64,000 bases of DNA from the NCBI GenBank assembly GCA_963728875.1, contig CAVSLJ010000001.1, forward strand, positions 62,001 through 126,000. Reading direction: 5' to 3'. Of this stretch, positions 26,731-33,974 are shown in pieces. Position numbers and translations under genes: made by a program. Within the stretch, counting starts at the first letter, position 1, and each line of letters starts with the position of its first letter. This stretch comes from DASUPK01 sp963728875. Lineage in GTDB: Bacteria > Actinomycetota > Thermoleophilia > Solirubrobacterales > 70-9. Below the pieces are notes generated by a model. It saw only the letters and a program-made list of their open reading frames with translations. It was not told the DNA's origin and ran no database searches.

Positions 26731-27213
26731 GTGACTACTACGAAAAGGCGCACCGAACGACAGGAGTGGAACCCCGATCTCGGCGTTCTGGCGAGCCGCC
26801 TGCTCCTCTCGCTCCAGGACGAGCTGTTCACCGAGCTGGCCGACGCCGGCTACCACGACCTGCACCCCCGCCACGGATCCGTGCTCGCCTACCTGGACGA
26901 GGACGGGATCAGGGCGACGGAGCTCGCCCGGCTCTCGGGCCGTCACAAGCAGGTCATCGGGCGGATGGTCGACGAGCTCGAGGAGCTCGGCTACGTCGAG
27001 AGGCGCCCCGACCCCGAGGACCGGCGGGCCAAGCTGATCTTTCCCACCGAGCGGGGACTGGATCAGCTGCGCCTCGGTGACGAGATCGTCGCCGCGATAG
27101 AGGCGCGTCACGCCAAGGAGATCGGCGCCAAGCCCTATGCGCAGTTCCGGGATGTGCTGCGAGGGGTGGTAGCGCGCAGAACGCAGTTCAAGGAAGTGAT
27201 GACCGCAGCCTGA
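26731..27213 (+). CDS. MarR-family transcription regulator
   Basis: A 160-residue winged-helix protein: HPRHGSVLAYLDEDGIRATE, then LARLSGRHKQVIGRMVDELE (recognition helix), then GYVERRPDPEDRRAKLIFPT (the wing with its DxR motif), flanked by dimerisation helices. I chose GTG at 26731, since the frame's earlier ATG at 26686 would run through the AT-rich promoter. There is no ribosome-binding site, which fits leaderless translation. It probably controls itself and the divergent htpX. The ligand is unknown. Confidence 0.8.
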   Translation: MTTTKRRTERQEWNPDLGVLASRLLLSLQDELFTELADAGYHDLHPRHGSVLAYLDEDGIRATELARLSGRHKQVIGRMVDELEELGYVERRPDPEDRRAKLIFPTERGLDQLRLGDEIVAAIEARHAKEIGAKPYAQFRDVLRGVVARRTQFKEVMTAA

Positions 27214-27257
27214 AGCGCCGGTTGCATAACCGACCATTCCGCTAGGATTTCCTGGCG

Positions 27258-27737
27258 ATGCTGTTTTCCACCCGAGCTGAATACGGCGTTCGACTGATGG
27301 TCGAGCTGGGCCGCCAGGAGGACGGCGCCCCCGTCGCGCTGAGCGCGGTGGCCGAGTCCGAGCGCCTCCCCCTCTCCTATCTCGAGCACCTGGTCGCGAA
27401 GCTGCGCAAGGCCGGGCTGGTCGAGAGCCAGCGCGGGGCGCACGGCGGATATCGCCTCGGGCGGCCCGCCGGCGAGATCGAGATGCTCGAGGTGGTTCAG
27501 GCGCTGGAGGGCGCGATCGCCCCGATGGAGTGCTTCGAGCTCGACGCCGAGGGCAAGGTCTCGTGCTCGCATGAGTCGGACGGCGACCGGGCATGCGCCA
27601 CCAAGCTTCTCTGGACGCGGGTGCAGGGCGGGGTCACGAAGGCGCTCGCCGGCACGACCCTCGCCGAGCTGGTCGAGTTCTCCGATCAGCACGCGCCGGC
27701 GCCCGCCCCCAAGGCCGCCGCACACGTCGCGGCGTAG
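27258..27737 (+). CDS. Rrf2-family Fe-S regulator of the suf genes
   Basis: A 159-residue protein. The start MLFSTRAEYGVRLMVELG and LPLSYLEHLVAKLRKAGLVE form the Rrf2 winged helix, and RGAHGGYRLGRPAGEI is the family wing. Three cysteines (MECFELD, KVSCSHES and RACATKLLW) have the spacing expected of an IscR/SufR-type iron-sulfur cluster site. It is the first gene of the suf run, 30 bases ahead of sufC, so it most likely senses Fe-S status and regulates this operon. TAGGAT ten bases before the ATG suggests a leaderless transcript. Confidence 0.85.
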   Translation: MLFSTRAEYGVRLMVELGRQEDGAPVALSAVAESERLPLSYLEHLVAKLRKAGLVESQRGAHGGYRLGRPAGEIEMLEVVQALEGAIAPMECFELDAEGKVSCSHESDGDRACATKLLWTRVQGGVTKALAGTTLAELVEFSDQHAPAPAPKAAAHVAA

Positions 27738-27767
27738 CGACAACTTCAAACGGAACCAGGAGTACGA

Positions 27768-28538
27768 ATGGCAGAGCTCGAGATCCGCAACCTGCACGTG
27801 ACCGCCGAGGGCAAGGAGATCCTCAAGGGCGTCAGCCTCGACGTCGACGGCGGCAGCATTCACGCGCTGATGGGCCCGAACGGGTCCGGCAAGTCCACCC
27901 TCGCCAACGCGATCATGGGCCACCCGAGCCTCGAGGTGACCGAGGGCACGATCACGTTCAAGGGCGAGGACATCACCGAGGCCGACCCCGACGAGCGCTC
28001 GCGCATGGGCCTCTTCATGGCCTTCCAGTACCCGGTGGCGATCCCCGGCGTGACGGTCGCCAAGTACCTGCGGATGATCATCAACGCTCAGCGCGAGGCC
28101 GCGGGCGAGGAGCCCGTGAAGCTCAAGGACTTCCGCAAGGAGGCCGAGGAGGCGATGGCTCTCACCAACATCCCGAAGGACTTCTCCTCGCGCTATCTCA
28201 ACGACGGGTTCTCCGGCGGCGAGAAGAAGCGGATGGAGATCCTGCAGCTGGCGATGCTCCAGCCCGCGATGGCCGTCCTCGACGAGACCGACTCCGGCCT
28301 CGACATCGACGCCCTGCGCGTCGTGGCTGAGGGCGTCAACAAGTTCGCCGGTCCCGGCATGGGCGTCCTGATCATCACCCACTACCAGCGCATCCTTCAC
28401 CTGATCAAGCCCGACGCCGTGCACGTGCTCTACGACGGCCGCATCGTCAAGGAGGGCGGCCCCGAGCTCGTCGAGCAGCTCGAGGAGAAGGGCTACGGCT
28501 GGATCAAGGACGAGGTGGAGGCCGGCGCCGCCGCCTAG
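27768..28538 (+). CDS. sufC: SufC, Fe-S assembly ATPase
   Basis: A 256-residue ABC-type ATPase. Walker A is GPNGSGKSTL, the SufC-typical signature is FSGGEKKRMEIL, and Walker B is MAVLDETDSGLDIDALRVV, followed by the H-loop LIITHYQRIL. It drives conformational change in the SufB-SufC-SufD scaffold that builds iron-sulfur clusters in the cytoplasm. Its partners sufB and sufD lie about 8.4 kb downstream instead of adjacent. A GGAG-type site precedes the ATG, and sufS starts ten bases after the stop. Confidence 0.93.
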   Translation: MAELEIRNLHVTAEGKEILKGVSLDVDGGSIHALMGPNGSGKSTLANAIMGHPSLEVTEGTITFKGEDITEADPDERSRMGLFMAFQYPVAIPGVTVAKYLRMIINAQREAAGEEPVKLKDFRKEAEEAMALTNIPKDFSSRYLNDGFSGGEKKRMEILQLAMLQPAMAVLDETDSGLDIDALRVVAEGVNKFAGPGMGVLIITHYQRILHLIKPDAVHVLYDGRIVKEGGPELVEQLEEKGYGWIKDEVEAGAAA

Positions 28539-28548
28539 GTATCCGACC

Positions 28549-29805
28549 ATGGAGCCGACGGCGACAACCGCCCCCGCCCTGCCTCGGTCCATCGAAGAGA
28601 TCCGAGCGGAGTTCCCGATTCTCGCTCGCGAGATCCACGGGGAGCCGCTCGCCTATCTGGACAACGGCGCGACCGCGCAGAAGCCGCTCGCGGTGATCGA
28701 CGCGCTCGATCGCTACTGGCGCGAGCACAACGCCAACGTTCACCGCGGCGTGCACACGCTCTCCGAGGAGGCGACGGCGTTGTACGAGGGTGCACGCGAG
28801 ACCGTCGCCGCCCACCTCGGCGCCGACCGGCGCGAGGTGATCTTCGTCCGCAACGCGACCGAGGCGCTCAACCTGGTCGCCTACTCCTGGGGGCGCACCA
28901 ACCTCGAGGCCGGCGACCGGATCGTCGTGACCGAGATGGAACACCACTCGAACGTCGTCCCCTGGTACCAGGTGACCCAGGAGAAGGGCGCCCATCTCGA
29001 CTGGGCGCCGGTCACCGGTGACGGGCGGCTCGACCTGGACGCCTTCGCGGCGCTCCTCGAGAAGGGTCCGAAGCTCGTCGCCGTCGCGCATGTCTCGAAC
29101 GTGCTGGGCACGATCAATCCGGTCGAGGAGATCGCGCGGCTCGCGCATGACGCCGGCGCGCTCCTGGTCGTCGACGGCGCGCAGGCGGGGCCGAAGCTCG
29201 AGCTGGACATGGCCGCGCTCGGAGCCGACTTCTATGCCGTCACCGGCCACAAGATGTACGGGCCGACGGGCATCGGCGTCCTGTTCGGGCGCCGCGAGCT
29301 GCTCGAGGAGATGCCGCCGTTCATCGGGGGCGGCTCGATGATCCAGAAGGTCACCAAGGAGCTGATCACCTGGGCCGACCTGCCGGCCAAGTTCGAGGGC
29401 GGCACGCCGCCCATCGGCGAGGCGGTCGGATTCGGCGCGGCTGTGCGCTGGATCGACGAGCTCAGCCTGCCGGCGATCCACGCCGCCGAGGCGGAGCTCA
29501 CCGCGTACGCGCTCGAGCGCGTCGCGGAGGTTCCGGGCCTCACCGTCTTCGGTCCCGGCGCCGGCGACGATCGCGGCGGCATCGTCTCCTTCGACATGGA
29601 GGGCGTCCACGCGCACGACATCTCGGAGATCCTCGACCGGCACGGCGTCGCCGTCAGGGCCGGGCACCACTGCGCCCAGGTGCTGATGCAGCGGCTCGGT
29701 GTTCCCGCAACCACTCGAGCCAGCTTGGCCGTCTACAACACGCGCGCCGAGGTCGACCGGCTGATCGAGTCGCTGCTCGACGTCCGGCGCGTCTTCGAGC
29801 TCTAG
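28549..29805 (+). CDS. sufS: SufS cysteine desulfurase
   Basis: A 418-residue class V aminotransferase-fold enzyme using pyridoxal phosphate. ATEALNLVAYSW and the cofactor lysine in AVTGHKMYGPTGIGVLFG are visible, and the catalytic cysteine lies in VAVRAGHHCAQVLMQRLG. It takes sulfur from cysteine as a persulfide and passes it to SufU, encoded next. The N-terminus (MEPTATTAPALPRSIEEIRA) is slightly longer than usual. Spacing and orientation put it in one operon with sufC and sufU. Confidence 0.93.
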   Translation: MEPTATTAPALPRSIEEIRAEFPILAREIHGEPLAYLDNGATAQKPLAVIDALDRYWREHNANVHRGVHTLSEEATALYEGARETVAAHLGADRREVIFVRNATEALNLVAYSWGRTNLEAGDRIVVTEMEHHSNVVPWYQVTQEKGAHLDWAPVTGDGRLDLDAFAALLEKGPKLVAVAHVSNVLGTINPVEEIARLAHDAGALLVVDGAQAGPKLELDMAALGADFYAVTGHKMYGPTGIGVLFGRRELLEEMPPFIGGGSMIQKVTKELITWADLPAKFEGGTPPIGEAVGFGAAVRWIDELSLPAIHAAEAELTAYALERVAEVPGLTVFGPGAGDDRGGIVSFDMEGVHAHDISEILDRHGVAVRAGHHCAQVLMQRLGVPATTRASLAVYNTRAEVDRLIESLLDVRRVFEL

Positions 29806-29819
29806 CTACGGTTGAGACC

Positions 29820-30245
29820 ATGGACGAGCTCTACCGAGACCAGATCCTCGAGCACTACAAGCGGCCGCATCACTTCGGCCGGCTCGACGACTTCGACCTG
29901 GAGTTCGAGGACAACAACCCGTTCTGCGGCGACGAGCAGCACGTCTTCCTGAAGCTCGACGACGACGGCAGGGTCTCGGAGGTGGCCTTCGAGGGCCAGG
30001 GCTGCGCGATCTCGACCGCGGCCACCTCGCTGCTCACCGACGAGCTCGAGGGCATGACCCGCGAGGAGATACTCAAGCTGCCCAAGGACTTCGTCCTCGA
30101 CCTGCTCGGCATCGACATCTCAGCCACCCGGATGAAGTGCGCGATGCTCGGTCTCAAGGTCGTCAAGGGAGCGAGCCTCGGCGAGCCCGCCGACTGGGAG
30201 GACGAGGGCGATCAGGGCGACCCGGCCGAGGCCGGGACCTTCTAG
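29820..30245 (+). CDS. sufU: SufU sulfur-transfer/scaffold protein
   Basis: A 141-residue protein of the SufU group: YRDQILEHYKRPHHFG at the N-terminus, the cysteine sites NPFCGD, GQGCAIS and TRMKCAMLG, and the extra insertion between the second and third cysteines that separates SufU from IscU. It binds zinc and accepts persulfide sulfur from SufS. The acidic C-terminal tail (DWEDEGDQGDPAEAG) is species-specific. It closes the first suf cluster; its stop overlaps the end of the opposing secreted-protein gene by four bases. Confidence 0.92.
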   Translation: MDELYRDQILEHYKRPHHFGRLDDFDLEFEDNNPFCGDEQHVFLKLDDDGRVSEVAFEGQGCAISTAATSLLTDELEGMTREEILKLPKDFVLDLLGIDISATRMKCAMLGLKVVKGASLGEPADWEDEGDQGDPAEAGTF

Positions 30246-30610
30246 AGCCCTTTGGCGGGCGAGAGCGCGGAGCGGCAGGTGACGCCGCTCGACTTCGACT
30301 CTGCGACCTTCGCCAGCACCACCGTGGCGCCCTGCAGCTGCGAGCTGAAGACCCACTTGCCCTTGCCGTTGGTGCGGTTGTCCGCGTAGTCGATCGGCGC
30401 GCGCTCGGGCGCAACCTCGATCAGAATCACCTTGCGATTCGAGACGCAGGCCGGCTGCTTGCTGATCACCCGGCCATGGAAAGGCGGCCCGCCGGCGACC
30501 CTGAGCGTCACCCTGCTGGCGGCCGACTGCCCAGCCTCCGCGGGGACGGCCAGCGCGGCGGCGCATACGACCCCCGGCAGCACCATCGCGAGTCTCCTTG
30601 TCGACCTCAT
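30242..30610 (-). CDS. Secreted protein of unknown function
   Basis: A 122-residue protein with a clear signal peptide (MRSTRRLAMVLPGVVCAAAL, cut near AEAG). The mature part is about 95 residues, predicted beta-rich, with two cysteines (QPACVSN and GVTCRSA) that could form a disulfide outside the cell. GGPPFHGRVIS and GKGKWVFSSQL suggest a small carbohydrate- or Ig-like fold, but I recognise no family. It is convergent with sufU and interrupts the suf order. Confidence 0.6.
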   Translation of the reverse strand: MRSTRRLAMVLPGVVCAAALAVPAEAGQSAASRVTLRVAGGPPFHGRVISKQPACVSNRKVILIEVAPERAPIDYADNRTNGKGKWVFSSQLQGATVVLAKVAESKSSGVTCRSALSPAKGL

Positions 30611-30688
30611 GCGAGTCCCCTTTCAGATCCGTCTCGACCAGCCTAATGGCGCCAGGGCTGGGATACTCATTTCCAAGGAGAAGGGGAG

Positions 30689-31102
30689 ATGTCCGAGGAG
30701 CTCGTACAGCTGGTGAAGAAGGGCTATGAGGCCTGGAACTCGGGCGACCGAAACTGGGTGCTCGATCACATGTCGCCGGAGGTGGAGTGGATCACGCCCG
30801 AGGACGATCCGGATCCCGGCATCTACCACGGCTACGAGGGCGTCGAGCGCTACTGGTCGCAGTGGCGGGCCGCCGTCGGGCAGCTCAACTTCAAGATCGA
30901 GGAGATGATCGACGCGGGGCAGTCCGTCGTCGTCGTCGCCCGTCGCCAGGGCAAGGGGGAGCACAGCGGCCTCGAGATCTCCGACCGGGTGATCCAGGTC
31001 TACGACTTCGAGGACGGGAGTTGTGTCCGCGTGCGCGAGTACTACGACCGGAGCGTCGCGCTGGGCGCCGTCCGCGGCGACCGCACAAGTGCAGGCTCCT
31101 GA
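30689..31102 (+). CDS. SnoaL/NTF2-like protein, paralogue 1
   Basis: A 137-residue protein: LVKKGYEAWNSGDRNWVLDH, MSPEVEWITPEDDPDPG, GYEGVERYWSQWRAAVGQ, and RVREYYDR at the end. This is the cone-shaped SnoaL/NTF2 fold used by small isomerases, cyclases and dehydratases. The protein at 33483 is its close paralogue. It overlaps the GMC oxidoreductase start by 14 bases, so the two are translationally coupled. The substrate is unknown. A GGAGAAGGGGAG site precedes the ATG. Confidence 0.8.
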   Translation: MSEELVQLVKKGYEAWNSGDRNWVLDHMSPEVEWITPEDDPDPGIYHGYEGVERYWSQWRAAVGQLNFKIEEMIDAGQSVVVVARRQGKGEHSGLEISDRVIQVYDFEDGSCVRVREYYDRSVALGAVRGDRTSAGS

Positions 31103-33467
31103 GCTGACAGCTCCCGAGCGCCGACTGGAGCTGGCGCTCCGCTTCTTCACCGTCTTCTTCCTAGCGCAGGCCCTGCTGTATCCCGTGCTCGGCCTGTTCG
31201 CCTCGGCCGAGTTCCCGTTCGTCGCCAACTCGTTTGCGAAGGACGGCCTCTTTGCGGTCCTCTGCTTCATCGCCGCCGGCGACGTTCGGCGGAACGGATG
31301 GGCGGCCCAGCTGGTCGTCCTGGGACACGTCCTGATCGTCGCCGCCCTGCTGCTGATGCTGGCCTTCGGCAACCACGACAGCGTCGCCAACACCTTCGGC
31401 TCTCCACTCGGCACCAGCCTGAGTCCAACTCTGCAGCTGCTGATCTGGGCCGCGGCCGCGACGTTCGTGGCCGTAGTGCTCGCCGTCCTCCAGCACTCCG
31501 CCGTCAAGGGCCGCTACGGCCTCAGGTACCTCTGGCCGCACCAGTTCACCACTGCGATGGCGATGGCCGAGATCCTGGTGATGGGACCCGAGGAGGAACT
31601 GACCCCCGAGCAGATCGCGTCAGGGATCGATGACTTCCTCGACTCGATCACAGCCCGGAACAAGAAGCTGGCGGCGCTCGCCTTCACTGCGCTCACGGTC
31701 TATCCCCTGTTCCGGCTCCGTCCTCCGTTCGCACTGATGCCGGCCGATCGCAGACTCGCGTTCATCGAGCGCTGCTTCTTCACCGATGTGATCGAGCGCC
31801 GGCTCCCCAACCCGCTGCGCAAGCTCAGCCAGGGAATCCTCACCGGCGCGCAACAGATGGTGATCATCGGCTACTACGGCGATCCGCGGACGGCCGCGTC
31901 CACGGGCTACGTCCCCTTCTCGAAGCGCAAGCGGTATGCGAAGGCGATGAAGAGGGTCGGCGAGCTGGCGACCCTCGACGTGAGCGAGCCGAATGAGGTC
32001 GATGCGGAGCATGTGACCGCGGACGTCGCGATCGTCGGCAGCGGCGCCGCCGGTTCCGTGCTCGCCTATCGCCTCGCAGAGGCGGGCCGTGAGGTCGTCC
32101 TGCTCGAGGGCGGCAAGCACGTCAACCCGCGGGACTTCAGCGAGGACGAGCGCGTCCAGTTCGCGAACCTCCTCAACGACGGCGGGCTGCAGATGTCGAC
32201 CGACACCCGCTTCCAGGTCCTGCAGGGCAAGTGCGTGGGCGGCAGCACCGTCGTCAACAACGCGGTCTGTTACGACATCCCACCACACACACTCCGGCGC
32301 TGGAACGACACGGATGGGCTCGACGCCGGCATCGAGGAGGACCGTTTCCTGAAGTCGTTCGAGCAGCTGCGCAAGTGGCTGCCCGTCTACAGCCAGGAGG
32401 GCAGCAAGCGCCTCCAGAAGGGCGGCGACAAGATGGCTGAGGGCATAGAGGCGCTCGGGCTCGATGGCGCCGGCGGCGTGGTCGACGCCAACATCAAGGA
32501 CTGCCTCGGATCCGGCTACTGCAACATCGGCTGTGCCTACGGCAAGAAGCTCTCGGCGCTCGACAACATCCTGCCCCGCGCCCAACGAGACTTCCCGGGA
32601 GCGGTCCGGATCTTCAGCGAGTGCCTGGCCGATTCGATCCGCACACGGGGCAAGCGGGCGACCGACGTTCGCTGCACGCTGTCGGACGGGCGCACCCTCC
32701 GGGTCGCGGCCAACACCGTAATCGTCTCCGGCGGCGCCCTCGCGTCGAGCTTGCTGCTCCAGCGCAGCAATCTCGGTGGAAAGCTCGCGGGCACGGGCCT
32801 CTCCTTCAACGTCGGCGCGCCGCTGACCGCCGAATTCGATCAGAAGCTGAACTCGTTCGACGGCCTCCAGATCACCCACGGCTTCCGCCCGATGGGCGAG
32901 GACCAGCTCATCCTCGAGTCCTGGTTCAACCCGGTCGGGACCCAGGCGCTGCTGATGCCCGGCTGGTTCTCCGACCACTTTCACAACATGCGCCGCTACG
33001 CCTACCTGAGCTGCATCGGCGTGGTGGTCGGCTCGCAGTCGAACGCCACCATCAAGCCCGGCTTCAGGGGGAAGGGCATGAAACTCGAATACGAGCCCGC
33101 GCCCTCGGACCTGAAGCTGCTGCTCAAGGGCACGAAGCTTGCGGCCCGGATCCACTTCGCAAGCCACGCGCTGCGGGTGATGCCGATGACCTTCCGCTCC
33201 ACCTCCTACACCTCGCCCGAGCAGGTCGACGAGCTCGACGACATCGTCCACGACAACACCGACATCGGGCTGCACACCTCACACCCGCAGGGCGGCAATG
33301 CCGTCAGCCGGGATCCCGCCAAGGGCGTCGTCGACGAGCGCTTCCGCGTCCACGGCATGGAGAACCTCTACGTCTGCGACGCCAGCGTCTTCCCCTCCTC
33401 GGTGACCGTCAACCCGCAGCTCACGGTCATGGCGGTCGCCGACTACGCGGCCCCCGGCATCGAATAG
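31089..33467 (+). CDS. GMC-type FAD oxidoreductase with N-terminal membrane domain
   Basis: 792 residues from the GTG at 31089. Residues 1-150 hold about four membrane helices (LALRFFTVFFLAQALLYPVL, LLIWAAAATFVAVVLAVL). A helical linker of some 150 residues follows. Near residue 315 begins the FAD domain, with VAIVGSGAAGSVLAYRLAEA and VGGSTVVNN. The tail SSVTVNPQLTVMAVADYAA carries the GMC active-site and FAD-contact region. A cysteine cluster DCLGSGYCNIGCAYG recalls long-chain alcohol oxidases and related GMC enzymes. It probably oxidises a lipid-like alcohol at the membrane. Fusion to membrane helices is unusual. SnoaL genes lie on both sides. Confidence 0.8.
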   Translation: MQAPELTAPERRLELALRFFTVFFLAQALLYPVLGLFASAEFPFVANSFAKDGLFAVLCFIAAGDVRRNGWAAQLVVLGHVLIVAALLLMLAFGNHDSVANTFGSPLGTSLSPTLQLLIWAAAATFVAVVLAVLQHSAVKGRYGLRYLWPHQFTTAMAMAEILVMGPEEELTPEQIASGIDDFLDSITARNKKLAALAFTALTVYPLFRLRPPFALMPADRRLAFIERCFFTDVIERRLPNPLRKLSQGILTGAQQMVIIGYYGDPRTAASTGYVPFSKRKRYAKAMKRVGELATLDVSEPNEVDAEHVTADVAIVGSGAAGSVLAYRLAEAGREVVLLEGGKHVNPRDFSEDERVQFANLLNDGGLQMSTDTRFQVLQGKCVGGSTVVNNAVCYDIPPHTLRRWNDTDGLDAGIEEDRFLKSFEQLRKWLPVYSQEGSKRLQKGGDKMAEGIEALGLDGAGGVVDANIKDCLGSGYCNIGCAYGKKLSALDNILPRAQRDFPGAVRIFSECLADSIRTRGKRATDVRCTLSDGRTLRVAANTVIVSGGALASSLLLQRSNLGGKLAGTGLSFNVGAPLTAEFDQKLNSFDGLQITHGFRPMGEDQLILESWFNPVGTQALLMPGWFSDHFHNMRRYAYLSCIGVVVGSQSNATIKPGFRGKGMKLEYEPAPSDLKLLLKGTKLAARIHFASHALRVMPMTFRSTSYTSPEQVDELDDIVHDNTDIGLHTSHPQGGNAVSRDPAKGVVDERFRVHGMENLYVCDASVFPSSVTVNPQLTVMAVADYAAPGIE

Positions 33468-33482
33468 GTTCCCTCCGTCGAT

Positions 33483-33881
33483 ATGGCAGTCGACCGCGTC
33501 AACCTGGTCAGGGAAGGGTTCGAGGCCTGGAACGCCGAGGACCCGGGGTGGGTGCTCAACCACATGAGCCCCGAGGTCGAATGGATCGCTCCCGAGCGCG
33601 ATCCCTTCCCCGGGACCTACAGGGGCTTCGAGGGGGTGCAGGAGTTCTGGAATCGCTGGCGCAACGCGGTCGGCCAGCTCAAGTTCGCCCCGGAGGAGGT
33701 CATCGACGCCGGCGACCACGTCGTCGTCATCGCCTTTCGCTGGGCCCGCAACGACATCACCGGGCTCCAGATCTCAGACAAGATCGCCCAGGTCTTCAGC
33801 TTCGACGACCAGGACAAGTGCATCCGGGTCCAGGAGTTCTACGACCGCGGGACCGCGCTGAAGGCGGCCGGGGTCGGATGA
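33483..33881 (+). CDS. SnoaL/NTF2-like protein, paralogue 2
   Basis: A 132-residue protein aligning end to end with the product of 30689: VREGFEAWNAEDPGWVLNHM, SPEVEWIAPERDPFPGTYRG, FEGVQEFWNRWRNAVGQLKF and IRVQEFYDRG. The duplication places one copy on each side of the GMC gene, 15 bases after it here. The two may form a heterodimer or act on successive intermediates of the oxidase product; this is inference. A repeat copy begins two bases after its stop. Confidence 0.8.
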   Translation: MAVDRVNLVREGFEAWNAEDPGWVLNHMSPEVEWIAPERDPFPGTYRGFEGVQEFWNRWRNAVGQLKFAPEEVIDAGDHVVVIAFRWARNDITGLQISDKIAQVFSFDDQDKCIRVQEFYDRGTALKAAGVG

Positions 33882-33882
33882 A

Positions 33883-33963
33883 GGCTTCGCCATCAATCGC
33901 GGGCGCTATGGCCGCCCATCACAAGTCGCTACGGGCTTCGCCCTTCGCTCCTGAGTGGAGCGG
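33883..33963. repeat. Intergenic repeat copy 2
   Basis: It starts GGCTTCGCCATCA and ends in a CGCTCC-TGAGT-GGAGCG hairpin. Bases 33911-33951 match 36464-36504 at 39 of 41 positions. It lies between convergent genes. Confidence 0.75.
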
Positions 33964-33974
33964 CCGTGCGCCCG

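Noticed and set aside
28504..29670. 388-codon minus-strand frame opposite sufS
   Set aside because: Antisense shadow of a well-conserved enzyme gene.
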